NCBI GenBank assembly: GCA_965662545.1
Contig: CBFIHZ010000012.1
Coordinates: 1 to 64,000, forward strand
DNA length: 64,000 bases
From: CPC320 sp002684375
GTDB lineage: Bacteria > Pseudomonadota > Alphaproteobacteria > Rhodobacterales > Rhodobacteraceae
Reading direction: 5' to 3'
Below are positions 27,333 to 37,810 of this stretch, one piece after another. The position numbers were made by a program, and so were the translations under genes. Position 1 is the first letter of the stretch. Each line of letters begins with the position of its first letter. The notes beneath the pieces were generated by a model, which was not told the DNA's origin, ran no database searches, and saw only the letters and a list, made by a program, of their open reading frames with translations.

Positions 27333-27665
27333 ATGTCAACACCCGTCTCTTCGATCCGCAACTTGGGGCCCGCCTTCGAGCAGGCCTGCGCGCGCGCAGG
27401 TATTGCTTCGGCCGAGACGCTGCGCGCCTTGGGCGCGGATGCGGCCTATGCGAAATTGCTGGAAACCGGCACTCAACCGCATTTCATCGGCTATTATGTT
27501 CTGGTGATGGGATTACAGGGGCGGCCGTGGAACGATTGCAAGGGCGCTGAGAAACTGGCATTACGGGCACGTTTTGACACTTTAAAGGCCCGCAAATACG
27601 ACAAGGGCCGCGCCAGTTTGGACGCAGCCCTTGATAAAATCGGCGTTATAAAGTCAGGCGCTTAA
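27333..27665 (+). CDS. TfoX C-terminal-domain-like protein
   Basis: A 110-residue protein matching the TfoX/Sxy C-terminal domain: IRNLGPAFEQACARAGIASAE near the N-terminus and LETGTQPHFIGYYVLVMGLQG in the middle, a helix-hairpin-helix-like fold. Full TfoX regulates competence, but the N-terminal domain is missing here and stand-alone copies are common in Alphaproteobacteria with unknown role. The ribosome site is weak. Its end overlaps ndk by four bases on opposite strands. Confidence 0.82.
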   Translation: MSTPVSSIRNLGPAFEQACARAGIASAETLRALGADAAYAKLLETGTQPHFIGYYVLVMGLQGRPWNDCKGAEKLALRARFDTLKARKYDKGRASLDAALDKIGVIKSGA

Positions 27666-28084
27666 CCAACCAGTTCAAGGCCCGAGAAGAAATAAGCAAT
27701 CTCACGTGCGGCACTTTCAGGGCTATCGGAGCCGTGCACCGAGTTCTCGCCAACTGACTGCGCAAATTCCGCCCGCACAGTGCCCGCAGCAGCATCTGCC
27801 GGATTGGTAGCGCCCATGACTTCGCGATTTTTGGCAATTGCGCCCTCTCCTTCGAGAACCTGCAGCACAACCGGCGCAGAGGCCATAAACTCGCACAGCT
27901 CGCCATAAAACGGACGCTCAGCATGCTCGGCATAAAACACGCCCGCTTGCGCCATGGTCAGGTGCACGCGCTTTTGCGCCGCAATACGCAATCCAGCCTC
28001 TTCGAACTTGGCGTTGATTTTGCCGGTCAGATTGCGGTTGGTTGCGTCTGGTTTAATGATGCTGAGGGTACGTTCGACGGCCAT
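27662..28084 (-). CDS. ndk: Nucleoside diphosphate kinase
   Basis: A 140-residue kinase that moves the gamma-phosphate from ATP to other (d)NDPs. Full family length; the opening ERTLSIIKPDA and the active-site NSVHGSDS with phosphohistidine His117 are intact. AAGG lies just upstream of the ATG. The 3' end overlaps the convergent TfoX-like gene by four bases. Confidence 0.98.
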   Translation of the reverse strand: MAVERTLSIIKPDATNRNLTGKINAKFEEAGLRIAAQKRVHLTMAQAGVFYAEHAERPFYGELCEFMASAPVVLQVLEGEGAIAKNREVMGATNPADAAAGTVRAEFAQSVGENSVHGSDSPESAAREIAYFFSGLELVG

Positions 28085-28217
28085 GTGCCTTGATCCTTTT
28101 TTAATGCCGGCACCCGATGTGCCAGACGGAAATTTCTCTGCCCACTAACACGAGGTTTGCCAATTGAAAAGTGCCTTGTTATCCGTCGTGCAAAGCCTTG
28201 TGGTACGCGTAGAACCG

Positions 28218-28727
28218 TTACCCGGTGTAGGACAGAATATAGTTTAAAAATTGCGCATCGCCGATGCAAAAGTTACGTTTGCCAACCCGTTCAAACCCTT
28301 GGGCAGTGTAAAACCCCATCGCCTCTTGGTTTTGGGCATTCACCATTAACCACGGGCTGGTGTGGCCCGCGGCCTCTAGCGCCGACAGACCAGCGCGCAA
28401 CAAAGCCTTGCCGATACCCCGATGATGATGCCGCGGCCTGACATAAAGCGTTTTTATCTCAGCCACACCCGTGCCCTCAAGGCCGCAATTACTGTTCAGA
28501 GCCAAACGGATATAGCCCTGTACCAACCTATTTTTCTCAGCCACAAGAAGAATTTCAAAAGGATCACACAGCACCGCTTCAAAGCCAGGTCTGGAAAATT
28601 CTTCCAAAGCATACTCGGCAAAAAAAGCATTGATACCGCGGCGAAGATAGGTCGTCGACCAGACCTCAAGAGACAAAAGCGCGAGGCTTGAGGCATCTTT
28701 AGAAACAGAGGGACGTATGAGCATCAT
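28218..28727 (-). CDS. GNAT family N-acetyltransferase
   Basis: A 169-residue GNAT protein. The acetyl-CoA-binding motif A appears as VRPRHHHRGIGKALL, preceded by the beta-strand AEIKTLYV; the C-terminal NQEAMGFYTAQGFERVG is also typical. Acceptor unknown (amine, peptide or antibiotic). Start at the ATG 28727 (an adjacent ATG three bases downstream is equally possible). It is divergent from the ABC-F gene. Confidence 0.82.
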   Translation of the reverse strand: MMLIRPSVSKDASSLALLSLEVWSTTYLRRGINAFFAEYALEEFSRPGFEAVLCDPFEILLVAEKNRLVQGYIRLALNSNCGLEGTGVAEIKTLYVRPRHHHRGIGKALLRAGLSALEAAGHTSPWLMVNAQNQEAMGFYTAQGFERVGKRNFCIGDAQFLNYILSYTG

Positions 28728-28869
28728 AGCTGGAATCACTTGGTTTAAATGCCGTCAGAGTGCCGATGAGAAAGCAAAAATACAAGTTGGGCACGAAAGC
28801 GTGCTAAAAGCTGGCCAAAACCTGAATTGACCGCTGGCGGCGCTGCGCTGGCTCTGCTAGACGCCCCGC

Positions 28870-30729
28870 ATGTTAAAAATTGAAGATATCTCTTACTCAG
28901 TCGAAGGCCGACCGCTTTTAGACACCGCCAGCGCCATGATCCCAACCGGTCACAAGGTTGGCTTGATCGGCCGCAACGGAGCTGGAAAAACCACGCTGTT
29001 TCATTTGATCCGAGGGGATCTAGCCTTGGAGGGCGGCGCAATTTCGCTGCCCAGCCGAGCCCGCATTGGCGGGGTCTCGCAAGAGGCGCCCTCCTCCGAG
29101 GTCAGCCTGTTGGACACCGTGCTGGCAGCAGACACCGAACGTGCTGCACTTTTACTGGAGGCGGAAACCGCCAGTGACGGGGCAAGAATTGCCGAAATTC
29201 AAACCCGTCTGGCCGACATCAATGCCTGGTCGGCCGAGGGGCGCGCCTCGAGTATTCTCAAAGGATTGGGCTTTGATGCCGCCGAACAACGCATGCCCTG
29301 CAGCGGCTTTTCGGGGGGCTGGCGCATGCGCGTTGCGCTGGCCGCAGTGCTGTTTGCCCAACCCGATCTGTTGTTGCTTGACGAACCAACCAACTATCTT
29401 GATCTAGAGGGGGCGCTCTGGCTGGAAAACTATCTGGTCAAATACCCCCATACGGTAATCATTATCAGCCATGACCGCGCGCTGCTGAACCGTTCTGTTG
29501 GGGCGATTCTGCATCTCGAAGACAAAAAGCTGACCTATTACACTGGCCCCTATGACCAGTTCGCCCGGCAACGCGCCGAACGCCGGGCCATGCAGGCCTC
29601 TCTGGCCAAAAAGCAAGACGCCCGCAAAGCCCATTTGCAATCCTTTGTCGACCGGTTTCGCGCCAAAGCCTCAAAGGCCAAGCAGGCCCAAGCCCGTCTG
29701 AAGATGATCGAGCGGATGGATATGATTGCTGCCCCCGAAGAGGCCGCGCGTCGGGTGTTCACCTTTCCCGAACCCGAAGAACTGTCGCCCCCGATCATTC
29801 GTATCGAGGGCGGCGAGGTCGGCTATAACGGCACCGCAGTTCTAAAGCGTCTTGACCTGCGGATTGACCAAGACGACCGGATCGCCCTTTTGGGCAAAAA
29901 CGGTCAGGGCAAGTCGACCCTGTCCAAGCTACTGTCAGATCGCCTGCCGTGTATGGCCGGCAAGCTGACGCGCTCGTCCAAGCTGCGTATTGGCTATTTT
30001 GCCCAGCATCAGGTCGACGAGTTGTACATCGACGAAACACCGCTGCAGCATTTGCAACGCGAACGCCCCGGTACGATGCAATCAAAACTGCGCGCACAAT
30101 TGGCCGGTTTTGGCTTGGGACCCGATCAGGCTGAAACCCCGGTCGGGCGCTTGTCGGGGGGGCAAAAAGCGCGGCTTTCCCTTTTGCTGGCCACATTGGA
30201 CGCGCCGCATATGTTGATCTTGGATGAGCCGACCAACCACCTCGACATTGAAAGCCGAGAGGCGCTGGTCGAGGCGTTAACCGGCTATTCCGGCGCTGTG
30301 ATACTGGTCAGCCACGACATGCATTTGCTGTCGCTTGTGGCCGACAGGCTTTGGCTGATCAAAGATGGCGCTGTAATGCCCTATGAGGACGACCTTGAAG
30401 CGTACCGAAAAATGCTGCTCACCAGCAACAAGCCCGAGGCTAAATCCAAGGCAGGCGGTAAAAAGGACAAACCGCGCCCGTCTCGGGATCAAATTTTGGG
30501 GCTGCGCGGCGAGGTCCGCACCTGCGAGGCGCGGGTGACGAAACTGAACGAAATGCGCGACAAACTCGCCAAAAAGCTTGGTGATCCGGCCATGTATCAA
30601 CCGGAGAAAATTGTCGAGAGCGAAGTTTGGCAGAAGAAATACAGCGAAGTTATGACCGCACTTGAGCGCGCCGAAACACTGTGGATGACCGCGCTGGAAA
30701 AACTTGATAAGGCCGAAAATCAAGCCTGA
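28870..30729 (+). CDS. ABC-F family ATPase
   Basis: A 619-residue protein with two ABC domains and no membrane segments. Walker A motifs are GRNGAGKTT (34-42) and GKNGQGKST; Walker B motifs LLDEPTNYLDLE and ILDEPTNHLDIE; signatures FSGGW and LSGGQ. A linker rich in Lys/Ala/Gln separates them, and the C-terminus is a coiled coil. It belongs to the Uup/YheS-like ABC-F group that acts on ribosomes. Paralogue assignment is not possible by eye. Confidence 0.93.
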   Translation: MLKIEDISYSVEGRPLLDTASAMIPTGHKVGLIGRNGAGKTTLFHLIRGDLALEGGAISLPSRARIGGVSQEAPSSEVSLLDTVLAADTERAALLLEAETASDGARIAEIQTRLADINAWSAEGRASSILKGLGFDAAEQRMPCSGFSGGWRMRVALAAVLFAQPDLLLLDEPTNYLDLEGALWLENYLVKYPHTVIIISHDRALLNRSVGAILHLEDKKLTYYTGPYDQFARQRAERRAMQASLAKKQDARKAHLQSFVDRFRAKASKAKQAQARLKMIERMDMIAAPEEAARRVFTFPEPEELSPPIIRIEGGEVGYNGTAVLKRLDLRIDQDDRIALLGKNGQGKSTLSKLLSDRLPCMAGKLTRSSKLRIGYFAQHQVDELYIDETPLQHLQRERPGTMQSKLRAQLAGFGLGPDQAETPVGRLSGGQKARLSLLLATLDAPHMLILDEPTNHLDIESREALVEALTGYSGAVILVSHDMHLLSLVADRLWLIKDGAVMPYEDDLEAYRKMLLTSNKPEAKSKAGGKKDKPRPSRDQILGLRGEVRTCEARVTKLNEMRDKLAKKLGDPAMYQPEKIVESEVWQKKYSEVMTALERAETLWMTALEKLDKAENQA

Positions 30730-30977
30730 CGCGCTCAGAGAATAACCCTGCCGAAACGTCCGTCGGGGTTTGATAGCCTTCGACGCATAAAACGAATTCC
30801 AGCATAAACGGGCAAGATTTTCTAAAAGCCAACGTTTAACTTCGCTGCCGGCACCCGCGGTGAGGAGCGCCGTCGCTTTTCAATCCGAATAATTACAATG
30901 TCGTTCTCGCAGAAATTGACTTGGTGCAGAGCTGGACGATAGTGCAGACCTGAATGAGCCTGCACCATGCCTGCGGT

Positions 30978-31370
30978 TTAGGACTTACCCCAGAAGGCAT
31001 CTTCTGCAGCTTGATCACTAGAGTATAACCAGACTTCGGCAATCTGGCCATTTTTCACCGTAAAGACATCGACACCGCCAAGCGCCATCTCTGTGCCATT
31101 GCGCTGGCCAGAAAAATCGATGGTCGCAGCAACCTCTGCCCCATTAACCATAATGTCTTTGACTAAATCGATCTTGAACGTGCCGGCCGACGCTTCCATC
31201 ATGCTACCGATCATTGCGAAGACCGCCTCTGCGCCAGTATGGGTGCCGGAAAACTGATTGTCACCGGGCTGGTGCCAAATCACATCTGCGGCCACCAACG
31301 CGCCAAGTTTGGCGAGATCCCCTGTTTGAATAGCTTTAAAATATGTTGCGATAATTTCACTGTTTGACAT
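30978..31370 (-). CDS. SnoaL-like/NTF2-fold protein
   Basis: A 130-residue alpha+beta cone protein of the SnoaL/ketosteroid-isomerase-like group: YFKAIQTGDLAKLGALVAADVIWHQPG at the N-terminus and ALGGVDVFTVKNGQIAEVWLYSSD near the C-terminus. Such proteins may be isomerases, hydrolases or small-molecule binders; the ligand is unknown. GGAG lies just before the ATG. The HxlR-type regulator gene is 257 bases upstream on the same strand, with an inverted repeat at 31409-31426 between them. Confidence 0.82.
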   Translation of the reverse strand: MSNSEIIATYFKAIQTGDLAKLGALVAADVIWHQPGDNQFSGTHTGAEAVFAMIGSMMEASAGTFKIDLVKDIMVNGAEVAATIDFSGQRNGTEMALGGVDVFTVKNGQIAEVWLYSSDQAAEDAFWGKS

Positions 31371-31390
31371 GAGTATTCTCCATAAAAATC

Positions 31391-31426
31391 ATTGTATCTG
31401 TGCTGGAACAATCCATGTAAGGATTG
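31391..31426 (-). promoter_or_regulatory. Palindromic operator over the SnoaL-like gene promoter
   Basis: CAATCC (31409-31414) and GGATTG (31421-31426) are a perfect 6-bp inverted repeat with six bases between. Read on the minus strand, the centre is TTACAT, which could be a -35 box 18 bases from TACAAT (31391-31396). An operator bracketing a -35 element fits repression by the adjacent HxlR-family protein. The repeat is seen; the role is inferred. Confidence 0.45.
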
Positions 31427-31627
31427 CTAAATTCCCCCACATCGAGCGCTTTCAAATTCTCGGAACTCCGAGACAACGCAGAACACATATCCATGCCATA
31501 AAAAACAGCTACATGCGCGGATGTTAGTTACTGACATAGACGTAAGTAAAAGCTGTTTTTGCGGTACTTCAGCCGAAATTAAGACCCGAAAATACATTCA
31601 CCAGTATTGCTGTTGCGCTGATTGATC

Positions 31628-31963
31628 TCACGCGTACTTCCGTTCATTACCCCAAACACTCATCATGCTAAGCACCGGGATCAAGGATTCGCCATCCGCG
31701 GTTAGCGCATACTCGACCCGGGCCGGCACCTGTTTGTAAACTTTGCGCTGTATTAAGTGATCTTGTTCCAGTTCTCGCAAAGACCGTACCAGCATCCGTT
31801 CTGATGCCTGCGGCACAAGCCGGTGCAATTCAGAATACCGCTTGGCGCCATCACGCATCTGATACAGCAAAATAGGTTTCCATTTTCCACTAACAACAGA
31901 GATTGTGGCCTCAACAGCGCAGTCATGCGCTGTTTTTGGCAAGGGGGCGAAATCAAGTCCCAT
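31628..31963 (-). CDS. HxlR family winged-helix regulator
   Basis: A 111-residue HxlR/DUF24 regulator: VSGKWKPILLYQMRDGAKRYSELHRL and the wing-helix segment SERMLVRSLRELEQDHLIQRKVY are diagnostic. The N-terminal Cys15 (HDCAVEAT) sits where redox- or electrophile-sensing members carry a reactive Cys. It probably controls itself and/or the SnoaL-like gene downstream. A promoter-like pair lies upstream at 31994-32022. Confidence 0.88.
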   Translation of the reverse strand: MGLDFAPLPKTAHDCAVEATISVVSGKWKPILLYQMRDGAKRYSELHRLVPQASERMLVRSLRELEQDHLIQRKVYKQVPARVEYALTADGESLIPVLSMMSVWGNERKYA

Positions 31964-32295
31964 AAAATCAAATCCTTAAATACAGCATGTTTATTTTAAC
32001 AGAATACTAAAACACAATGCAATAAAATCCCCCAAACCTAGTCTGCCTACGCTGCATGGCTCTCAGTCAATTGAAGCATTTTCCCACCACCAAAACGATC
32101 CCGAGACGTGCCCAACATTGATTTTAGCTGGATTTTCATTGGAACCGCTCCTAGGTACTGATTAGGCTGTAAGTCAAAGCATCTCTTCAAGATTTATCCC
32201 GTAGCCAATCTGGCCCTTCACCACCCGCCCCTTCACCACTTTATTCATTTTTGGTATCTGAACGTCGTCAACCATATTTGCAAAGGATCCACAGC
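31964..32295. other. Divergent region between hxlR-type gene and marC
   Basis: A 332-base gap. On the minus strand TTGCAT (complement of 32017-32022), 17 bases and TTAAAA (complement of 31994-31999) look like the regulator's promoter. On the plus side I see no strong promoter. No other gene is visible. Confidence 0.35.
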
Positions 32296-32934
32296 GTGAC
32301 ATTTTTTGACACGACTTTTCTCGTGACGTCTTTCGTTACCTTGTTTGTCATAATTGACCCCATTGGGTTAGCGCCCTTTTTTGTCGCCATAACCCAAGGC
32401 ATGTCGGCCCGGCGGCGGCGCAGTGTTGCTTTGCGTGCCGTGATGGTTGGCGGCGGGGTCTTGTTTCTTTTCTCGATTTTTGGCGAATCTGTGCTGGGAT
32501 TCGTCGGCATCTCAATGCCTGCTTTCCGTATTGCGGGGGGCATTTTATTGTTTTTAACGGCGCTGGAAATGTTGTTCAACCGGCGCAGCCAGCGGCGTGA
32601 AGACCAAAGCGAAGATGACAGCGAGGGGGATCCTTCGGTTTTTCCCTTGGCAATCCCACTGATCGCAGGCCCCGGCGCGATAACCTCGGTGATCCTGTTG
32701 ACCGAAAAGCATCCAGGAGGCTTGGGTGTCGGGCAGGTCACGATGGTAATGGTGAGCGTTCTGATACTGGTCTATGTGATGTTCGCCATCGGGCCTCTTT
32801 TGGAACGTCTGTTAGGCAAAATCGGCATCAATGTCGTAACGCGTATATTGGGCATGTTGCTGGCGGCGCTAGCGGTACAATTTGTGATGGATGGTATCAC
32901 CACGTTCTCTGAGCACATGCGACCGGGAGCCTAG
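32296..32934 (+). CDS. MarC family integral membrane protein
   Basis: A 212-residue membrane protein with six hydrophobic segments. The MarC pattern is clear: FVTLFVIIDPIGLAPFF in the first helix, RIAGGILLFLTALEML in the third, and PLAIPLIAGPGAITSVI midway. The function of the family is unknown; the old multiple-antibiotic-resistance label is not supported. The GTG start at 32296 is preferred since AAAGGA lies eight bases ahead. The next gene begins three bases after the stop, so they are probably cotranscribed. Confidence 0.9.
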   Translation: MTFFDTTFLVTSFVTLFVIIDPIGLAPFFVAITQGMSARRRRSVALRAVMVGGGVLFLFSIFGESVLGFVGISMPAFRIAGGILLFLTALEMLFNRRSQRREDQSEDDSEGDPSVFPLAIPLIAGPGAITSVILLTEKHPGGLGVGQVTMVMVSVLILVYVMFAIGPLLERLLGKIGINVVTRILGMLLAALAVQFVMDGITTFSEHMRPGA

Positions 32935-32937
32935 AGG

Positions 32938-33528
32938 ATGGGGGGACCTGATTACGCGAGATTAACCTATCTGGGCATCCTGATCGCAGTCATCCTTGGC
33001 TCTGTGCTTATGACCCGCCGGGGCGAACTTGGAAAAATGGCAAAACAGGCAGGTGTTTGGCTGTTTATTTTTGTGGCGGTGATTGCCGCAATCGGCATGT
33101 GGCAGGACATCCGCAAGACCCAACCACTTGGTGCCACTTTGGGCACTGGGCGGGTCGAGGGCGATAAAATCATCATCCCAAAACAAGCTGACGGACATTA
33201 TCATCTGAGCCTTCAAGTCAACGATCAAACGCTGGTGTTTCTGGTTGACACAGGGGCCAGCCAGATTGTTCTCAGCCAGCAAGATGCCACAGAGCTCGGG
33301 TTCAAAAGCGCGGAACTCAATTTCTGGATGCAGGCCCAAACCGCCAATGGCACAGTGCGCATGGCGCCAGTGCGGCTTGATACGGTCACCGTCGGCGACG
33401 TGAGCGCCCGAAACATTCAAGCCGTGGTCAACGGCGGGGAATTGCGGCAATCCCTGCTCGGAATGAGTTATCTCAACCTGTTTTCCAGCATTGAAATCAA
33501 GCAGGACCGCATGATCCTGACCCGCTAA
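32938..33528 (+). CDS. Membrane-anchored retropepsin-like aspartic protease
   Basis: A 196-residue protein with two N-terminal transmembrane helices (about 8-25 and 38-55) and one retroviral-type aspartic protease domain carrying FLVDTGASQIVLS (DTGAS 104-108), then MLGMSYL-like LLGMSYLNLF. One catalytic Asp per chain means it works as a dimer. This TIGR02281-type family is common in Alphaproteobacteria; the soluble domain is probably periplasmic. Substrate unknown. The start follows the marC stop closely with AGAGG overlapping. Confidence 0.88.
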   Translation: MGGPDYARLTYLGILIAVILGSVLMTRRGELGKMAKQAGVWLFIFVAVIAAIGMWQDIRKTQPLGATLGTGRVEGDKIIIPKQADGHYHLSLQVNDQTLVFLVDTGASQIVLSQQDATELGFKSAELNFWMQAQTANGTVRMAPVRLDTVTVGDVSARNIQAVVNGGELRQSLLGMSYLNLFSSIEIKQDRMILTR

Positions 33529-33532
33529 CCTG

Positions 33533-33990
33533 TTATTTTTCGGCTTTTTTCTCCCACCGACCGGAGGCTTCCGACCAGTATTGAGCCGAACAGCCCGCGT
33601 CGGTCAAAGCTTTCCATTGAACACGCGCCGCATCCAGCGAGGCCGTGGCATTACCGTCAAACAAGATGCAGACCCGTTCTAATCGCTGCACCTCCTCCGG
33701 GGCAACATCGGCCCCATCAACCGCCATCAAACAAGACGCCGCATTCGTCATCTCTTTCGCAGTGGTCAGCAAGACCGGCTGGGCCGCATCATGGGGGCCC
33801 CCGGCCAGCCCGTGCGGTAGAAAATCATCCTTGCCCCCCTGCCACAATTGCCGGTCGAGCCAGACCATCCGCTCGGTCTCGCATCCGCGCACCGCAACCC
33901 GCCAACCCGCAGCCAACGACTTGCCCAACAGCATCGCCAGCGTGCTTTCAAGCGGCGTACGCGTTAGATGATAAAAAAAAGCCGCCCCCA

Positions 33991-33991
<1 letters not shown>
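33533..33991 (-). CDS. holC: DNA polymerase III chi subunit
   Basis: A 152-residue HolC. The opening FFYHLTRTPLESTLAMLLGKSLAAG and the motif FLPHGLAGGPHDAAQPVLL are typical; chi links the clamp loader to SSB. It overlaps the pepA stop by one base (minus strand), a conserved pair in this order. C-terminal end is only five bases from the protease gene on the other strand. Confidence 0.93.
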
Positions 33992-35466
<1,475 letters not shown>

Positions 35467-35594
35467 CGGTTCGGTCCTGTTCAAAATGAAAATAACTCAA
35501 AAAGAGCCTTGGTATTTGAGTAGATAGCAGTTTTACCTTTGATTCAATTCCGATAATGTATCCAAACCATTATTACCCTGTTTGGAGGACCATC

Positions 35595-36719
35595 TTGCGC
35601 AAATTCGACAGATACATCCTGTCGCAACTGATGGTGATGTTTGGCTTTTTTGCCTTGGTGCTGGTCTCGGTGTATTGGGTGAACAACACGGTTAAAGTCT
35701 TTGACCGCTTGATCTCCGACGGGCATTCGGCTGCCGTGGTTTTAGAATTTACACTACTCAGCCTGCCAAACGTCGTCCGCAGTGTCTTGCCGATCGCGGC
35801 TTTCGGAGCGGCAGTTTACGTCACCAACCGGCTGTCGTCAGAAAGCGAACTGACCGTCATGCAGGCCACAGGGTTTTCGCCCTGGAGGCTGGCCTGGCCG
35901 GTCATAGTATTCGGGGTGATAACCGCAACTATGATGTCCATTATGACCCACACGCTTGTGCCAGTAAGCCTGCAACAATTGCGCGACCGCGAGACAGACA
36001 TCGCCAAAGACCTTTATGCCCGGCTGCTGCGTCCTGGAACGTTCCTGCATCCTGCAAAAGGCATCACGCTCTATATTCGTGATATTTCCGACGACGGCCG
36101 TCTCAGCGATATTTTCGTTTCTGATCGGCGCAACCCTGACGTATCGAATATCTACACGGCCAAAACCGCCTATCTGATGCGGGACACGCGAGGCACGAAA
36201 CTGGTAATGGTGAATGGGCTCGTTCAAGTGCTTTCAACCAAAGATCAATTATTGTCTACCACCAGCTTTGAAGATCTATCTTATGATATCAGTGCATTGA
36301 TTAAAACCCGAACTGACAAAAACAGGAATATCAAACAGATCCCAACCGGGGAATTACTGCGTTGGTCAGGCCAAATAGCTGAACAAAATGGTGTCTCGTT
36401 GGGACGGGTGCTGCAAGAGGCGCATGGACGGTTTCAGCAACCCCTGTTGTGCCTCGTTGCGGCACTAATCGGGTTCTCGACGCTGCTGACCGCAGGCTTC
36501 AGTCGTTTTGGAATCGGCCGACAGATTGTTTTTGCCATTGCCCTATTGGTTTTAATCAAACTTACAGAAAGTGTTATGATTGACCCTGTCAGGGCCAACC
36601 CAAACCTCTGGCCTTTAATTTACGCCCCGACCCTGGTGGGCTGTCTGTTCACCTTGGGGTGTTTGAGTTATGTGGCACGTCCACCGTTCCGGCGCGTTTC
36701 GAAGGCCGCACACCGATGA
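35595..36719 (+). CDS. lptF: LPS export permease LptF
   Basis: A 374-residue YjgP/YjgQ-type permease. Three N-terminal and three C-terminal transmembrane helices flank a periplasmic beta-jellyroll (about 110-270). Typical segments are FDRYILSQLMVMFGFFALV and LPIAAFGAAVYVTNRLSSESEL. With LptG and LptB2 it extracts LPS from the inner membrane. The start is TTG at 35595, supported by GGAGG six bases ahead (35584-35588) and by the family N-terminus. Coupled to lptG by an ATGA overlap. Confidence 0.94.
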   Translation: MRKFDRYILSQLMVMFGFFALVLVSVYWVNNTVKVFDRLISDGHSAAVVLEFTLLSLPNVVRSVLPIAAFGAAVYVTNRLSSESELTVMQATGFSPWRLAWPVIVFGVITATMMSIMTHTLVPVSLQQLRDRETDIAKDLYARLLRPGTFLHPAKGITLYIRDISDDGRLSDIFVSDRRNPDVSNIYTAKTAYLMRDTRGTKLVMVNGLVQVLSTKDQLLSTTSFEDLSYDISALIKTRTDKNRNIKQIPTGELLRWSGQIAEQNGVSLGRVLQEAHGRFQQPLLCLVAALIGFSTLLTAGFSRFGIGRQIVFAIALLVLIKLTESVMIDPVRANPNLWPLIYAPTLVGCLFTLGCLSYVARPPFRRVSKAAHR

Positions 36720-37810
36720 TGCTGCACTTCTATTTTGCCCAGAGATTTTCCACCACATTGGCGGCCGTATTCGGCATGTTTTTTTGCTTTTTGGCAATGC
36801 TGGATCTGATTGAACAACTTCGCCGATTTGGCCGCGATGTTGCCTTTCAGGATGTGCTTTGGCTCAGCCTTTTGAATGCGCCAAGCGCGCTTTACACCAT
36901 GCTGCCGCTGATTGTTATTCTCGCTGCCATTTTGCTGTTTATGTCACTGTCGCGCAGCAGTGAATTGATCGTTGCCCGCGCCAGCGGCAGATCGGCAGTC
37001 TACAGTCTCATGGCCCCGGTCCTGGTGGCGTTTACGTTGGGAATTTTTGCCGTGGCAATCTGTAACCCCATCGTTGCGACGACCTCAAAGCGCTCTCAGG
37101 AATTGCGCGAGACCTATCGCAACAACGGTGTGTCAACGGTTTCTATTCGAGGCGAAGGCCTGTGGTTGCGTCAGGGCGGTGAAACCGGTCAGACCGTCAT
37201 CCGGGCCTCGCGGGCCAATAGCGACGCCACAATCTTGTATGATGTCAACTTTATCACATATGCGCACGACAAGGGACCAATTCGACGGGTCCACGCAGAA
37301 AATGCTCGGTTGGAAAAAGGCGCATGGGTTTTAGAAAATGCCAAGAGCTGGGCCTTAATCCGAGGCCAAAACCCAGAAGAGCAGTCCGTGCATTTTGACC
37401 GACTACAGGTGCCCTCGACCCTGACACAGGATAGTATTCGAGACAGTTTCGGCAAACCCTCGACAGTGTCGATTTGGGAGTTGCCCGGCTTTATCGACCA
37501 GTTGAACCAAGCCGGGTTTTCATCCCGCCGTCACACGGTCTGGTTCCATATGGAACTGGCAAGACCCCTGTTTTTGATGGCTATGGTATTGGTAGGAGCG
37601 GCCTTTACCATGCGTCACAACCGGCATGGGCGCACAGGCCTCGCTGTGCTGATGGCAATATTAATCGGCTTTGGCCTGTACTATATTCGAAATCTAGCAC
37701 AGATTTTGGGAGATAACGGCCAACTGGATCCAGTTTTAGCGGCTTGGGCCCCACCCTTTGCCTCGGTTTTTTTAGCTTTTGGCCTTATTCTACATATGGA
37801 GGATGGCTGA
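36716..37810 (+). CDS. lptG: LPS export permease LptG
   Basis: A 364-residue permease with the same 3+3 helix and periplasmic-domain layout as LptF. Visible are FGMFFCFLAMLDLIEQLRR, LPLIVILAAILLFMSLSRSSEL and FTMRHNRHGRTG before the last helices. It partners LptF in the LPS exporter. The first of two adjacent ATGs overlaps the lptF stop; its own stop overlaps the lptD start by one base. Confidence 0.94.
   Translation: MMLHFYFAQRFSTTLAAVFGMFFCFLAMLDLIEQLRRFGRDVAFQDVLWLSLLNAPSALYTMLPLIVILAAILLFMSLSRSSELIVARASGRSAVYSLMAPVLVAFTLGIFAVAICNPIVATTSKRSQELRETYRNNGVSTVSIRGEGLWLRQGGETGQTVIRASRANSDATILYDVNFITYAHDKGPIRRVHAENARLEKGAWVLENAKSWALIRGQNPEEQSVHFDRLQVPSTLTQDSIRDSFGKPSTVSIWELPGFIDQLNQAGFSSRRHTVWFHMELARPLFLMAMVLVGAAFTMRHNRHGRTGLAVLMAILIGFGLYYIRNLAQILGDNGQLDPVLAAWAPPFASVFLAFGLILHMEDG

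Noticed and set aside
30742..30770. Possible terminator after the ABC-F gene (AACC/GGTT and CCGA/TCGG)
   Set aside because: The stem is broken by an unpaired stretch and the T-run is only three bases.
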